Positions 1 to 12,783 of a DNA stretch of 64,000 nt are shown one piece after another. Below the pieces are notes generated by a model that did no database searches, was not told the origin of the DNA, and was given only the letters and a program-made list of their open reading frames with translations. Positions within the stretch are counted from its first letter, which is position 1. Every line of letters begins with the position of its first letter. A program made the translations under genes and the position numbers. The DNA is from Prinsepia uniflora (taxonomy: Eukaryota > Streptophyta > Magnoliopsida > Rosales > Rosaceae): NCBI GenBank assembly GCA_032719365.1, contig CM064873.1, forward strand, positions 31,287,742 through 31,351,741, given 5' to 3'.

Positions 1-2353
1 ACGCACAAATCTTGTTGGTTCATGCCTTCGCCTCTCGAGCTTCGATTTCCATGCAGCGACCTTGGAGGGTTACAAAAACCAACAAAACGTGTGAGTGGAA
101 AAAAGGAAACAATTTAAAAACATGATTTGAAAACATCCGTATTTTACTCTCCTTTTTCCAAAACCAAGAATGCATACGAAAAACTGTTTCAAAACAGTTT
201 CACTTCGATTAAAACGAAACACATTTGATCATTCTCGAAGTATGTGAAAATGTATATAAAGCAAGTATCATGTGCACACTATCACAACAATCAACTTAAA
301 GCCAACATATCAACCATAAACAATCAATCCACCACCATGACAATGTCAAACAACAACCACTACCCTACAGGTAGGCATGCCCCAAAATCACTTGGAAATC
401 GGAGTCTAGCTCGACGTCCAAGATTACCAAATCCATCAACACTCATCTCGAAGAAGTTACTCACCCTAAAGTACAACAGTAGAAATAAGATACATTATCA
501 TAGAAGTCACGAAAATCACTCACAACACGCACCACATTAATCATCAAATCACAAGTGCACTACCGATAGGCATCTCACATACTTGCTCGAGAACCTGAGC
601 CTTCGGCTCGACGTCCGAGTCATCACAACACAGTCTCAGGAACTGGAGCCCTGGGCTCAGCGTCTGAGACTCACATCCAACCCACATAATCACCACACAT
701 CATCATAACGTTGCTTATCACAAATATCGAGCAACACATAATCACATCACACAACTCAATATCACACTTTATCACAACATATCACATAATAACTCAAAAC
801 CATTGGGAAACACCAACATTCCAACATTATCACCTTTAAAATCATTTTTCATACCAAAACCCAAAACCACATTCGAATCGGGAATCAAAACAGAATTTAT
901 GAAAATCCTCGAAAAGTACGTAATATAAAATTAATAAAATAGTCATAAATCATCAAAAATATGATAAAATTCCTAATCACTCAATAATCATAAAAAATAC
1001 ATAGAAACACATTTAAATCATATAAGTATGCATACATAATAGTTTAGGGAAAGAAAGTCCACTTATACATCTTCGAATCATCAAATTCACCTTTGCACGC
1101 ATTTTCGTAATTTTTGGGAATCTTAAAACCTATCAAAATTCACATCTAAGGGTCAAAAATCATTCCAAATATCTTCTATTTTTATCCCATAATTTTTTGT
1201 GATTTTTAAACGTATTTAAAACGAACCCTAAACCTTCAGATAGTCAAAACTGTCCCAAAACAATGTCCGATTAACTCGAAACCTGCGTCAAAATGTTCGT
1301 AACATCGAAAATATAGAAAAACATGTTGGACACATCCCCGGAATCCATGGCATGCACCCCCACGCGCCGTCTGAAGCTGTTGCGCGTGAGCCCACGTGCC
1401 GTCTAAAGCGGCTGTGCGTGAGCCCACGTGCTAGTCATTGTAGATCATACATGTTAACCGGTTTTTCTGGTTTTCTGGGTCACCAGACCAGACGACCCAA
1501 CCTAATTTATTCTTTTTGAGTTCTACTTCGACGAAACTACTCTACATAAGCTAAGGAATAGATATATGCATTCAAAACCACAAACCGTTTACCTTAAGAA
1601 CTCTGTGCAAGCTTCCATTTTTGGCCGTCTGTCATGTTTTCTGTCTGGGCCGTTTCTAACGTGAGAACCTCAACTCAGCAGGCTATTGAGATCGTAGAAA
1701 CGCAAAGGGAAACACTCGCAGGATCATAACCGGGTTCCCAAGCCAGGAACATGATCGTGCAACTTAAACCCGTCCAATACTCTTCTCGACCTAGGTAAAA
1801 AAGTCAACATTTTGACCTTAGTTAAAGTCAACTCTTTGAACTTTGACCAAAAAGTCAAAATTTGACTTCCAAGGGGAAAAATGGTCCATTTCATCCAACT
1901 TTTCTGATTTAACCCTCGTTGGAGGTCCAAACCGTTACGCCACACGCTACTAGAAACTTAAAACCAATGTCTATATGCTGTTGAGAGCCAAAAAATAGCT
2001 CTGCAGGTTGATTAGGGGTTGGAAAACCACTCCACATGGCACCGTGGGCTGTAAAATGGCCCCACACGCATCCACACGCTGGCTTGGGCTAGGGAAAGTG
2101 GCGTGCACGGTCCCACCCACTATTACCACGCAATACATTGAGCCACACGTGTGGCTCATACATATAGAAATATTCCCTGCAATATTCTTGGAATATTCCA
2201 TTAGGTTGTCGTTAGTTGACCGTTAAGACTAATGGTTGAATATATGCATTGACCGTTAACTAACGCTGGCCCCACTACTGTATCTTCGCTGGAGATGGTG
2301 ACAAGACCACTGTCGTTGTTGTTGGAAAATTCCCAGATTTCGACGAGGTCCCA

Positions 2354-5097
2354 TGGAACAACCCGTACCTTCGGGAAGGGTAAAAATGTACTGTTGTAAA
2401 AGTTTTGTATAAAAGGACGATTTTGCCCTTGTGAATAGTGGGTCAAAAGTTGACTTTTTGATTGACCGGTTGGATGAGTGTTGACCATTGACCGTGACGT
2501 AGTTTAGGACGTCACGAGTCCGTAGACAGGTGGCATGTCCGATTCGGACAATCGGAGAAAAAGTTATGATGTGCGGAAGATTGAGGGCGTTACTGTAATT
2601 TCGATTAATCGAGGAAAATGTTGACTTTTTCTTGGACTTCTGATTTTCACGTAGACCGAGGACGGTTAGATAGGTCTCGACGTCCTGAGTACAACGACAG
2701 GTGGCACGCTGTCATCGGACGTCGGACGAAATAGTTACGGGTCTGGAACATTTGAGGGTAAAACGGTAATTTTTATAACTAGGGGCAATTTGGTCTTTTT
2801 CCCCTCAGCCCAATCAGATTAGAGCATGTGGCAGCTGTGGATTGGGATATTTTATTTTGATCCATAGGATTTTGGACACGTGTGGGTGGCTGGATGGTTC
2901 TAGGAAGTCCTAAACTACACACGGCCATAAATTGTTCAAGTTTGAACGGTGTATTGGACTTGAACATAGGAAAACAGAAAGTGGGCAATTGTGCGTGTTC
3001 GACCGATTCAGTGTGAGGGTGAGTGGGTTGTGAATTGAGAGAGTGACAGAGAGACAAGAGTGAGCTGTTGATCGTGTTTTGAAGTGGAATCGTGCACGGA
3101 GACACGACGGTGGACAACTGGAATTTCTGGGAAAAGCAGAGAAACAATGGACTGTGGCGGTGGTTGTGCCGTGTGGTGGCTCAAACCAAGACAATAGGAG
3201 GCTCAGGTGACAGCAGGGAACTCAACGAGCACCGTGGCACGCGACGGTGCACACGGCGGAGACAGAATCGAAGGTATACCCTGATTCCCCTGTTTTCCCG
3301 TTTTTCTTATTTTCCAAATTCGTGGACTTAGGGCTAGAGTCGAGGGATTTGGAGGTCAGGGTGAGACTCCTGGAGGTCCCAGGAGTCGTTTGAGTGTGGT
3401 GCCGTGCCGGGGGAGGACCTGGGTGGCCGGCGACCAAAACAGGGGCCACGGGCCATGATTTTCGAGGGGGAAATCGTGAAGTTTTAGGCCGTGATTTTCA
3501 ATTGTTAGGACATGGGAGGATTGCTGGGGACTGGACGGAACTAATGGAGTGGAAAGGAAGAAGATTGGTGGCGGAATGGAGGAGAACCAGTCACGCCGGT
3601 TCAACTGTGTTGAACCTGGTGACTCGAGGTTGAAGAAACACTGTAGCAGGCGCGTGAGGCCCACGCGCAGCCACTTTGGGCGGCTCGTGGAGGCGCGTGG
3701 GGAGGGTTCCGGCCAACCTTCCAACATGGTTTTGGTTCTAAATGTCCTAAGGAATCCATTGGTGTGATTTTCGGGTTAATCGGACGATGTTATGAGATAG
3801 TTCGGGAATCCGGACGGTTTAGGGTCTAAGATTAAAATATGAATAAATTCCCAAAAAATTGGGGAAATAAGGATTAGTATCCTTGACGTATTTGTGACAC
3901 TATTTGGTGCATATTGACAGGACGGGAGACGCCTGAGACGGTCGAGGAGCGCACGGAGCGCGATTGACTCGTTCAGATTCGTGAGTGGACTCTTTCTTTT
4001 CTTTCAAGCATGCCTATCTGTTTTTAATTATGCTTTATTATTTTAAGTATGTTTTTATGCTTTTTAATGATGTTTATGTGTGATTATATGTGTTTGATAT
4101 GCTTGCACGTTTTTCGAGGCATTTTCAGATTTTTGCACATTTTTCGAGAAAAAGCTGGATTTCAGATTTTGATGCCATACTTAGGGATTTCAATTTATAA
4201 TTGTTTTCTGATGAAGATAAATGGATTATGAAACATGATTTTTGATAATCGCGGGTTTTGGTTCAAAAAGTGGATTTCCGGATTTGGGTTCGGAATGACG
4301 GTTCTGAACGCCGGAAGGGCTTCGAACCGGGGATTTCGAATTCGAGTTTGGCTATAGATTTCGAAATGGTTTTACATTGAATTTGGATTGGATTTTCTGG
4401 ATCTGGATATTGGGTTTAAAGACCCGGATTCTGATTGACGGGGGACGGGCCCGGATTGAGTTTAAAGACTCGGGAGTTTAAAGACTCGGATATTTACGAT
4501 ATTACCCCCGTAGGCCTATTGAGTTTAAAGATTCGGGAGTTTAAAGACTCGGATTACATTTGAGGCCTGGTTGAGTTTAAAGACTCGGATAGACCCAGCA
4601 GGTTTGATCAGACTTGGATAATTGTGGATTTGGTTTTATGATGTGATCTTGTTATGCTGTTTTATGTTGTGGTTTTCTGATACTTAGTTGGGCATGCATG
4701 TATTTTAAAAAGGAGGGTAACATCTTCTTGTTTTCTTTAAACCGTTTTACTTCTAAATCGTGTTGGAACTTTTATTTCTTTCAGTCCACTCACACTTTTG
4801 GTTTTCACGTACCCTCCAGGTCGTGGTGATAGCGCTGGGGTGAACGTTGAGGTAGGGATCGAGGCATAGAGCTTACGACGTTCTTCCGTTGCGAGACTAG
4901 CATAGTAGGATTTTGTGCCCATTTTGTAGAACTATGCTCTGACTTACAGTTGTATTATATTTACTCCTTCGTCTGATAATTATACTCATAGTAGTGTTGA
5001 GGTTATTTTGGTACTTTGGGTGTGATTGTCAGACGGGAGCAGGGTTCCTCCCGGGTATCGAGGCGATATTTGGGACGGGTCCTGACATCCCAAATTT
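2354..5097 (+). mobile_element. Solo LTR B1 (Ty3/gypsy type) with TSD
   Basis: A 2,744-bp solo LTR starting TGGAACAACCCG (the related copy B2 has TGTAACAACCCG) and ending GGGTCCTGACA. It is flanked by a perfect 5-bp target duplication TCCCA (2349-2353 and 5098-5102). No PBS, coding region or second LTR adjoins it, so it is the product of LTR-LTR recombination. Internally it has two copies of an upstream CAGGTGGCA module (2511-2571 and 2677-2742), a GC-rich hairpin module near 3645-3700, and an array of GAGTTTAAAGACTC units (4412-4590). Close relatives in the window are B2 and K. Confidence 0.9.
4412..4590 (+). repeat. GAGTTTAAAGACTC repeat array in LTR B1
   Basis: Five to six copies of a short inverted-repeat unit, mostly GAGTTTAAAGACTCGG, spaced irregularly. 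The first copy reads GGGTTTAAAGACCC, where both arms have changed together (GGGT/ACCC instead of GAGT/ACTC). The same array occurs in LTR B2 (14962-15138) and LTR K (54898-55097), and single units occur in LTR G near 8410 and 8737. Confidence 0.8.
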
Positions 5098-6161
5098 TCA
5101 ATCCTTGGCTAAATCCAACATTCAAGGAGTCTAAAACTCTTTATTCACAACCAGGATTTCAAATATCTACCCATGGGATCCATAAATTACCTCAAAAGGT
5201 AAAAAATTGACAAGGAAGCTAGTAGTGGTTCTTTGTGTTCCAGAAGATGGTGGTCTTCCGATTAGGGTTTCGATGTGTTCATAACCTATTTACAATAGGA
5301 AGGTTAGACGCGTTATGAAGGAAGGAATTTGAAAACCTAACTCTCAAGTGCATGATTTATTTGCGCCACTGGGGAGAACCAACATGCGAACCCACGAATT
5401 AGTAGGCCTTAAGGAGACAAACACAATGGTTGAGGTTACAAGTTGAGACGTTACCTAGTTTGAGTGTTAACCACCGTGAAGGGCCAGAGTTTGTATTTTC
5501 CAACGAGATCGCCGTCTTTGATTATTGCAAGGAAAATGACATGAATGTCGTAAGGACATAGTTTCCATCAAGATAAGTTGATTGATACGAGTTAAAACTA
5601 TTACTCGGGTCGTGAGGGCCACCGTGGTCTAGAGGTCCAACAAGGATGAGGCGATCATGCAGGCCAGGTAATGAGGCTCTAGTTTGAAGCTCGTGAGTTT
5701 TGGGCTTACTAGTTCATCAATCACAGTGGAGAGGAAGTTTAGGAGGTCGTGTGCAGTGAGGAGCTTCGTCCATTCGATCCATTAGTTTTGCAGCCGCAAG
5801 GCGCAATCGTCTTGGCAATAAATAGTTAATAGTTAGTGATCAAGGTATAGGGCTTGAGATTTTCATGGTTGTGTGCTAAGGGTCAAGGATACGTGTGTAT
5901 GTTTGTGAAAGCAGGGAATGGAAATTGGAGAGAGGGGAGCACATACCAAAGAGAAACATACTGAACCTGAATTTGGGCCTTGGGTTTTTGGGCTTCTATC
6001 TCTACTTGGAATTTCAATTAGACGAATGCACAACCCCTCACACCCAATCACACAAGGTTTAGGAATTGGATAAAAAAAATTTCCGAGGCACAACCAAAAC
6101 TCGTAGGGGTAATTGGGTAGTTTTGTATTTCGATTTCCAGTTTTAGATACAGGGTGTAACA

Positions 6162-6441
6162 TGATTATTGTAAATCAAGAATTCCTCAGATTTGCCTCTT
6201 TTCTATAGGTTCGTCAAGATTGAATATGATAAGTTTTGATGGCTATGTCTTTTTCATTAGTAGAGTTAGTTTTTTGTTTGCTTTTTTATGGTGATAGATG
6301 TTAGGATTTTGGTTATTTTGAGTGATATGAGTTTGATATGTAATTGTGCATGAATTTAATGATGCAAGTGCGTAGTTTTAGTCTGTGGCATTGCTATATT
6401 GGCTGAATATTATTGTCATTATTTACACAAACAACCCGTTA
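6162..6441. other. Unique spacer between LTR D1 and LTR G
   Basis: AT-rich sequence of 280 bp with no recognisable repeat, gene or ORF. It ends in CGTTA, which serves as the left target duplication of LTR G. Confidence 0.5.
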
Positions 6442-9216
6442 TGTACGGACCCGTCCTAAATTTATGGATTAATGACGGATTTATCGAGAATTAATTAAGG
6501 ATTAAGTAAGGATTAATCGAGGATTATTGGGATAAAATGACGATTTTTCCCTTGAAAAGGGTAAAAAGTTGACTTTTGACTTGGGAGGTCCAATGCATGA
6601 GAACCGAGAATCGTTATGTATATTGAGACGATACGAGTCCGTAGACAGGCGACACGTTGAAATCGGACATCGTACGGGAAAGTTATGGGTCACGGAAGGT
6701 TCAAAAAACTATTCACGATTCTACGCGTTTCAAAATGGTTTATTTTTAGTGGGACCCAAATATCTGATTTTGGACCATAGGATGAGTGACACTTGTCACC
6801 CATCCTATGGCCCATTTCCATATATACATGCAACATCATCATGTTCATTCATCTTCATTTTCTTCATTTTCATTCTTAAACCTATGCCCACCCTTAACGA
6901 TTATCTTCATCATCCCATCTTCTTCCTTGAGACCAAAGAGAGATAGAGAGGATGTGAGGGAGGATGGGAGACTGTGGTAGGACTGGACCGCCATGGACAA
7001 CGGAGGAACCGCGAAACAAAAGGTAAAACTGTGGTCCTTGGATTTTGAGTTTTGAATTTGAGGTTTTAGATAGATTCTAAGCCCATATTCATGTTCTTTG
7101 AGCTCATACGAGCTTGTAAGTGCAAGAATGAAGGTTTTGGATGATAGGAGTGGCCGAAACACGAGTTTGAAGTTTGGCCAAAACTTTGGAAGGCCATATC
7201 TTAAAAAATAGGTACTTTCTTGAATATCTGAGCTCAGATTTAGATTCTTTGGCTTGAGTAGCATGATTTCTATATATGGAACATAGGATTTGGTTGAGAA
7301 ATGAGAGAGTTATAATGGCTTGAAAATTTGGACAAAAATGGGGTTTTTCAGTTGCAAGCGATGGCAGCGCCGGTCATCGTCTCCAGCGGCCTATTGACCA
7401 GCTGACGTCAGTGTTGACTTTGACCGTTGACTATAATGACATCAGCATTGACTTTGCTGACGACAATGTTTACCGTTGACTTTTTGCTTGACCAAACTTT
7501 GACCTGCGGGACACGTTTGACCGTTGACCGTTGACCCACGGGACAATGTTTAGCGTGTTCGGGACACGTTGACTGTTCTAGGATGTGTGAGGGTCTTGGA
7601 GATTCACTTGTATAGGTTAGTAGTTACCTTTGAGTATGATTTGGATAGGACTGGACGTCCCGAAGAGTATGGATTAGCCCTGAAGTGGTTTACAACGCGG
7701 GATATAAGCACGCAGCTTGGATGGTCTGTGAGTGGAAGTTTGTTTTATAAATATGATGCATGCATAACTGTTTTATATGTTTTATGAACATTCTTTGAGA
7801 TCCCTTAAGTGCATTTTCGTAGAAAATGCAATATTGGACGTAGTTCGAGATTTCTATTTTATATAATATTTGAGTTTCGGTCGAATATTCTACTTGCATG
7901 TGTTTTATATGATTTTGATGGTTTCAAAAAGAGACGTGAAATCGAGGATTTGACTAATGGTTTTGAATGATTTCACAAGGATGCGTAAAATCGATATTCG
8001 GGTATGAGTCCCAGTTGATAAGGCTTAACTTGGATTGAAGTCTTGGATGACTTTGGGAAGTGTTTTGAATCGTGAAATGGTTTGCAAAGTTAGGAATATC
8101 TTTCTGGCATATGACCCAGTTGATTTATGGTTTGACTTATAGTATACTCAAGCGTGAGATATATCGGGTTGTCACCCAATTATAATTCGGGCAGGAGACC
8201 CAGTTGTGGATTTGATAGGATTCGAGGAATCCTGGATTTATGAAAGATATTTCGAGCATAAGTCCCAGTTGTGAATTTGATAGGATTCAAGGAATCCTGA
8301 GTTATGAAGTGTTGATAGACACTGTTTTCGGACTTGTGATCCATTTGATGATATTTAGGGCTTGTGACCCATTTGATGATATTAGAGCTTGTTTCTCTGT
8401 TGGTATGATTTTGAGTTTAAAGACTCGGATTTTATTAGAGGGCCTCTAGTTGCCAATATGTTTCCTAGAAGAGCACTCTGGAGATAATGCTCGCCTCCGA
8501 GGTACGGGGAGGTCACGATGTGCCTACTGTCGAGCAACCAATAGTGGCGGCAGCCGAGTGAGTCTCGACTCAGGAGTGCGGTATATGAGATCGATCGTTG
8601 ATGTGTTCACGACGATCTGGAGATTGTTAGCCGATGATGTGTTCACAGCGACATGCTTAGGATTAGAGCAGTCCTTGAGCTTAGAGGCACACGTTGCTGG
8701 GATTAGAATCGTCACTGATGATACAAATGATATGATATTGAGTTTAAAGACTAGGATTTTGACACCGTGATTTCATTTGGGCTGAGATCCCACATGGATT
8801 TGATTTAGGCTGAGACCCTGTGTGAATTGGTTTTGGACCGAGACCCTACAGAGGAAATGGCTTTGATTGAGAAGCATTTTTCACTGTATTTGATTTGAAA
8901 AACAATATTATTGGATTTTAAGAAAGTATTTGAAATACTTATTTTCTAATGCATGCATTATTTTACGTGAAGGGTATAAATGTATTTTTGATAAATTATT
9001 TTGCAAACTGTTATTTTTGTCTACTCATAGCTTTTATGGGTTGGTTGCGGATGTAGGCTGTAGTAGAGATCGAGTCATCACATGCCGCCACAGATGCTTG
9101 TTCACTCTGGGTAAACCCGAGCAGGTTACATTTTTTATCCCTTGTTTGACAGGCGGTGTCAGATGGGAGCAAACACATCCCATGATAATCTAGGGGGATT
9201 GGGATGGGTCATGTCA
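6442..9216 (+). mobile_element. Solo LTR G (Ty3/gypsy type)
   Basis: A 2,775-bp LTR starting TGTACGGACCCGTCC and ending GGGATGGGTCATGTCA. The flanking 5-mers CGTTA (6437-6441) and CGTGA (9217-9221) differ at one base and fit an aged target duplication. It carries a 36-bp near-perfect palindrome at 6775-6810 just upstream of a TATATA-like string, and degenerate units of the GGG...CCC type between about 8000 and 8880. There is no internal region, so it is treated as a solo LTR. Confidence 0.75.
6775..6810. promoter_or_regulatory. 36-bp near-perfect palindrome in LTR G
   Basis: Two 17-bp arms (CCATAGGATGAGTGACA and its complement with one mismatch) around a 2-bp centre. A TATATA-like string follows at about 6821, so the palindrome sits where an LTR promoter's upstream element would be. 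The core is shared with LTRs H, I and F. Confidence 0.6.
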
Positions 9217-9913
9217 CGTGATATATTGTAACGACCAGACCTGTAATTACGAGATTATCGAGATTAGTCGAGGTGAAATGACAATTTTTCCATTGGATGA
9301 GGAAAATGTTAATTTTTGACTCGAGAAATTAATTACAAGTTTATGGAGTTCCATTAGGTATATCACATAATTATGATTACGCAGACATGCGGCACATCGA
9401 ATTTGAACGTCATACGATGATGTTACGGGTCAAGGATCGTAATAGATGATTTTATGATTGCACGATTCTCGAGGAAGTTAACTTTTGGTTGTTAATTAAT
9501 GGGGCCCAAAATATCTACATTGGGACCATAGGATAAGTGACAAGTGTCACTCACCCCATTGGTCCATATCCCCACATCCATGTACATTTCCCTTCTCCCT
9601 TGTTTAACAAACCCGAAACCCACCCCACCCCATTCTAACATCTTCCTCTTCCCTTTCTTCTGCTGTGAGCAGCCTAGAGTGAGGCTGAGTGACTATGATG
9701 GACGAAGGAAGGAAGAATAGCCCTAGAGGCTGCCTAGAAACCCAGGAAAACCAGGTATACCGTGATATCGTGTGTATTGGATTTTTGGACTTTTGGTTTG
9801 AGACGTTAGAACCCTGATTTTAGGCTTGGCTTGTGTAATCTGAGTCCATGCGAGTTTGTAGAGACGAAAAGGAACAAAGTGGACGCTGTGATGAGCTCTG
9901 GTGGAAGCTCGAA

Positions 9914-12776
9914 TGACAGGGACCCGCCCCGATCCCCCGGGGACCACAAGGGGACGTGCCCTGCTCCCGTCTGACACCCGAACCGAAAATTCCAATTTTA
10001 GCCTTAAAAACTTAAATGTATAAATGTCCGAATTATAAAGTCATACATAACCCAAATTTAACAGATGTCAGACAAGGGATACAGTCCAAAATACAAAATC
10101 CGAGCATGACACTAGAAAGGAAAATCTTGCGGGTGATCCGACCCGACAGGGGATCAGGTGCGCAGGACAAAATCTATGCCTCAGCCTCGGGGTCCTCACC
10201 AACCTCAGCAGCACGACCTGGAGGGGTTACCAAAACATGAAAGGTGAGTGGGCCGAAACTCAGGTTTGTAAAAACAGTATAATAAGTAAAATATATAATT
10301 TACCCCTCCGTTTTCCAAACATGCATGCATCAGTATTTAAAAACCATAAATACATGTAATATATCACAAGCATCATATTAAGCCAGAAATGTAATATAAA
10401 CCCAGCTACTGCACCATACACATCCGATATTGACATCCCAGATGTCCGATGTCCCTGACGTCCAATAATGGTCACAGTCCCAAGGCTACGCGTGCCACCC
10501 GGGGTCTCAAATCCCGAGTCCAAACTCCGAACCCAGTTCGGTTATGGCATCCCAGATGCCTAGTGTCCCAGATGCCTAGCGTCCCAGACGCTCGACGTCC
10601 CAGACGTCCAATCATAGCAATCCTGCTCCTGAGTCATCCTACGGTCCGGCACCTCCATAGCATGACTCCTCGCAGGCAATGCACCGTGACCGCTCCGGGG
10701 TACCACATCCGGAGGAGACAGTATTATACGGTGGATTATACAGTGCAGTACCCAAGATAGTTATCATATCCACATGCATACATAAATATGTATATATATA
10801 TATCATATAAAACAGTATTCAATTTCCGTAAAACGGGTCTCAGCCCAACACCGTAAAACGTGTCACAGCCGTAAATCGAGATAATCAAAATCCATTATTG
10901 ATTCACGCACACATATAGATATACGGAAATGAAAACGGTTATGCATGCAAGTGTTAATAAAAACGGACCCACTCACAGTACGCTCCCGCTGCGAATAACG
11001 CGCGTATGAACTTGTCTCCGGAATTAACGTAAGTTTCCTGTCATTTCCAATCACACACAAGTGTCATTATAGGTCCTTAAAATACCCTCAAAAAGTCCAA
11101 AACAGAAACCGGTTCGGGAAAGCCGGCCAACACGCTTCCCGAGACATCCGGCCCTAAACTGACCTTCCTCACTATTTTAGATCAACATGGTTATTTCACA
11201 GAAAATGTTCAAAATGATGAAAGGATTAAAAGTATGTTGACCGTGATCCGAGATAGTGCTCAACGCGCCCTCACGCGCCGCCCAAAGTGGCTGCGCTGAA
11301 AGTCACGCGCTGCTACAGTGACACTGCTACAGTGCCGTCGTCTTTGCCCGATTTACTGTAATTTGGGTCTTCAACCCGCGGTGTGACCCGGTTAAATAAC
11401 CCTCAATTTCTACTTAATTTCATTCATTCTTGATTCTAACATGTTCTAACATCTTTTAATTACAGTTCCTAGTCCTCTAATCATCTCGACAAGCCCTAAA
11501 TCGTCCTAACCAAACCCGAACAGCCTCACGGGTCAAACCTCAGAACTCCTCCAAACTATCTCCATTGTCCAATTAAATCATACATGAGCATTAGAGGATC
11601 CAGACTAACCAAATGGAACCATCAATTGAATGAAACATTACCTGGAAGTAGCCGTCCAAACACTGCGATTTCCTCTGCACACAGCGGTCACCGTCCCAGC
11701 TCCTCCGTGGCTGGTTGCCGTCGATTCCGATATGGACAAGTTCCAAATGCTCCCAGAAAGCTCACTCAGTGATTGGTTTCGTCCAATAGGCCGTAGAAAT
11801 TGAACTTGGATTTTTCCCTCCAAACTGGTTTTCTCTGAACTGGAACTTGGGTTCCTGGGCACACAACGATCATTCCCCTTCAATGACTGCACGCACAAGT
11901 TTCTGTCACTCCCAGAAGGCTTCCACCGTGCAAGGATTGGTCCCAAAACCCGTAGGAATCGAATTCGGAAATTTCCCCCCAAAAACCCGAAACTGTTCTT
12001 CACGGCTTCCTCTCAGTCTCTCACAGTCTCTCAACCTCAACTGATGCAAACTGAACCCGTCTCTCACTCCCCTTGCGCGGTTAATCGATCAAGGAGGCCA
12101 ACACCCGTGGGAGACACTCACAAGCCTCACTGAACTCTACCCCTGCACACAGAGCTCAAACCACGATTTAATTCCTAGCCGTGCACTAATTCGGCCTCAA
12201 ACAACACTCCCATTACCTCAAACTACATAAACAATGTCCACAACAGTCCACTAAGGCTTAAACAATTGCACGCCCACAAACACCACGGCATGGCCGTGTA
12301 GCCTGCTTTTCACGGTTGCTGCTACAGTAACCGTGCAAAACGACCAAAATGCCCTTAGGGCAGAAATTACCAAAATGCCCTCCAACTTCCGTGACCCGTA
12401 ACTCGGTCATCCGATGTCCGTTTCACGCGTGCCGCCTGTCGTTATAATCAGGGCATCGAGACGAACCCAACGGTCTTCGGGTCGTGTGAAAATTCACGGT
12501 ATTTGAAAAAGTCAACTTTTTCCCCTAATTCGTTCAAATTACGGTAATGCCCTTGAACTTCCGAACGTCGCAACTTCTCCCCTGTTCATCCAAATTGGAC
12601 GTGCCGCCTGTCAATGGACTCGTGACGTCCCGAACTACGTCACGGCCATCGGTCAAGGTCCGGTTGACCCACCAATCAAAAAGTCAACAATTTGACCTAA
12701 TCATTCACAAGGGTAAAAATGTCATTTCATTCCATATTTTACAATATTACAATCTACGAATCTCCAGGGTGTTACA
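9914..12776 (-). repeat. 3' LTR of element A
   Basis: A 2,863-bp LTR, uninterrupted, so it serves as the reference for the split 5' copy. The end at 9914 reads TGACAGGGACCC on the plus strand and the other end reads GGGTGTTACA at 12767-12776. It contains the covarying hairpin array at 10432-10608, an AT microsatellite at about 10790-10803, the GC-rich module near 11263-11345, and two CAGGCGGCACG-type modules (about 12400-12480 and 12560-12640). Confidence 0.92.
10432..10608 (-). repeat. Array of covarying CCA-loop hairpins in LTR A
   Basis: Perfect 6-bp inverted repeats around a constant CCA loop: GACATC-CCA-GATGTC (10432-10446), GGCATC-CCA-GATGCC (10546-10560), AGCGTC-CCA-GACGCT (10578-10592) and GACGTC-CCA-GACGTC (10594-10608). 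The arms differ between units but remain complementary. The last three recur at 28687-28733 in the other LTR. Related units occur in LTR F (49754-49869 and 59582-59697). Confidence 0.85.
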
Positions 12777-12783
12777 ACCTTCC

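Larger units (their letters stand above)
1..6161 (-). mobile_element. LTR D1 (partial, runs off left edge), split by solo LTR B1
   Basis: Long terminal repeat in minus orientation. Its right end reads GGGTGTAACA at 6152-6161, so the LTR begins TGTTACACCC on the minus strand. The left part lies outside the window. It is related to LTR D2 (40611-44266): the stretch around 1990-2340 (repeated CCACACG-type words, then GGAAAATTCCCA) matches D2 at about 41925-42260, and the sequence after 5103 resumes the match near 43040. Solo LTR B1 interrupts it at 2354-5097. D1 is longer than D2 between the leader and the insertion point, so it is a related rather than identical subfamily. It has no coding content; short ORFs here are chance. 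The left target-site duplication cannot be seen. Confidence 0.7.
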
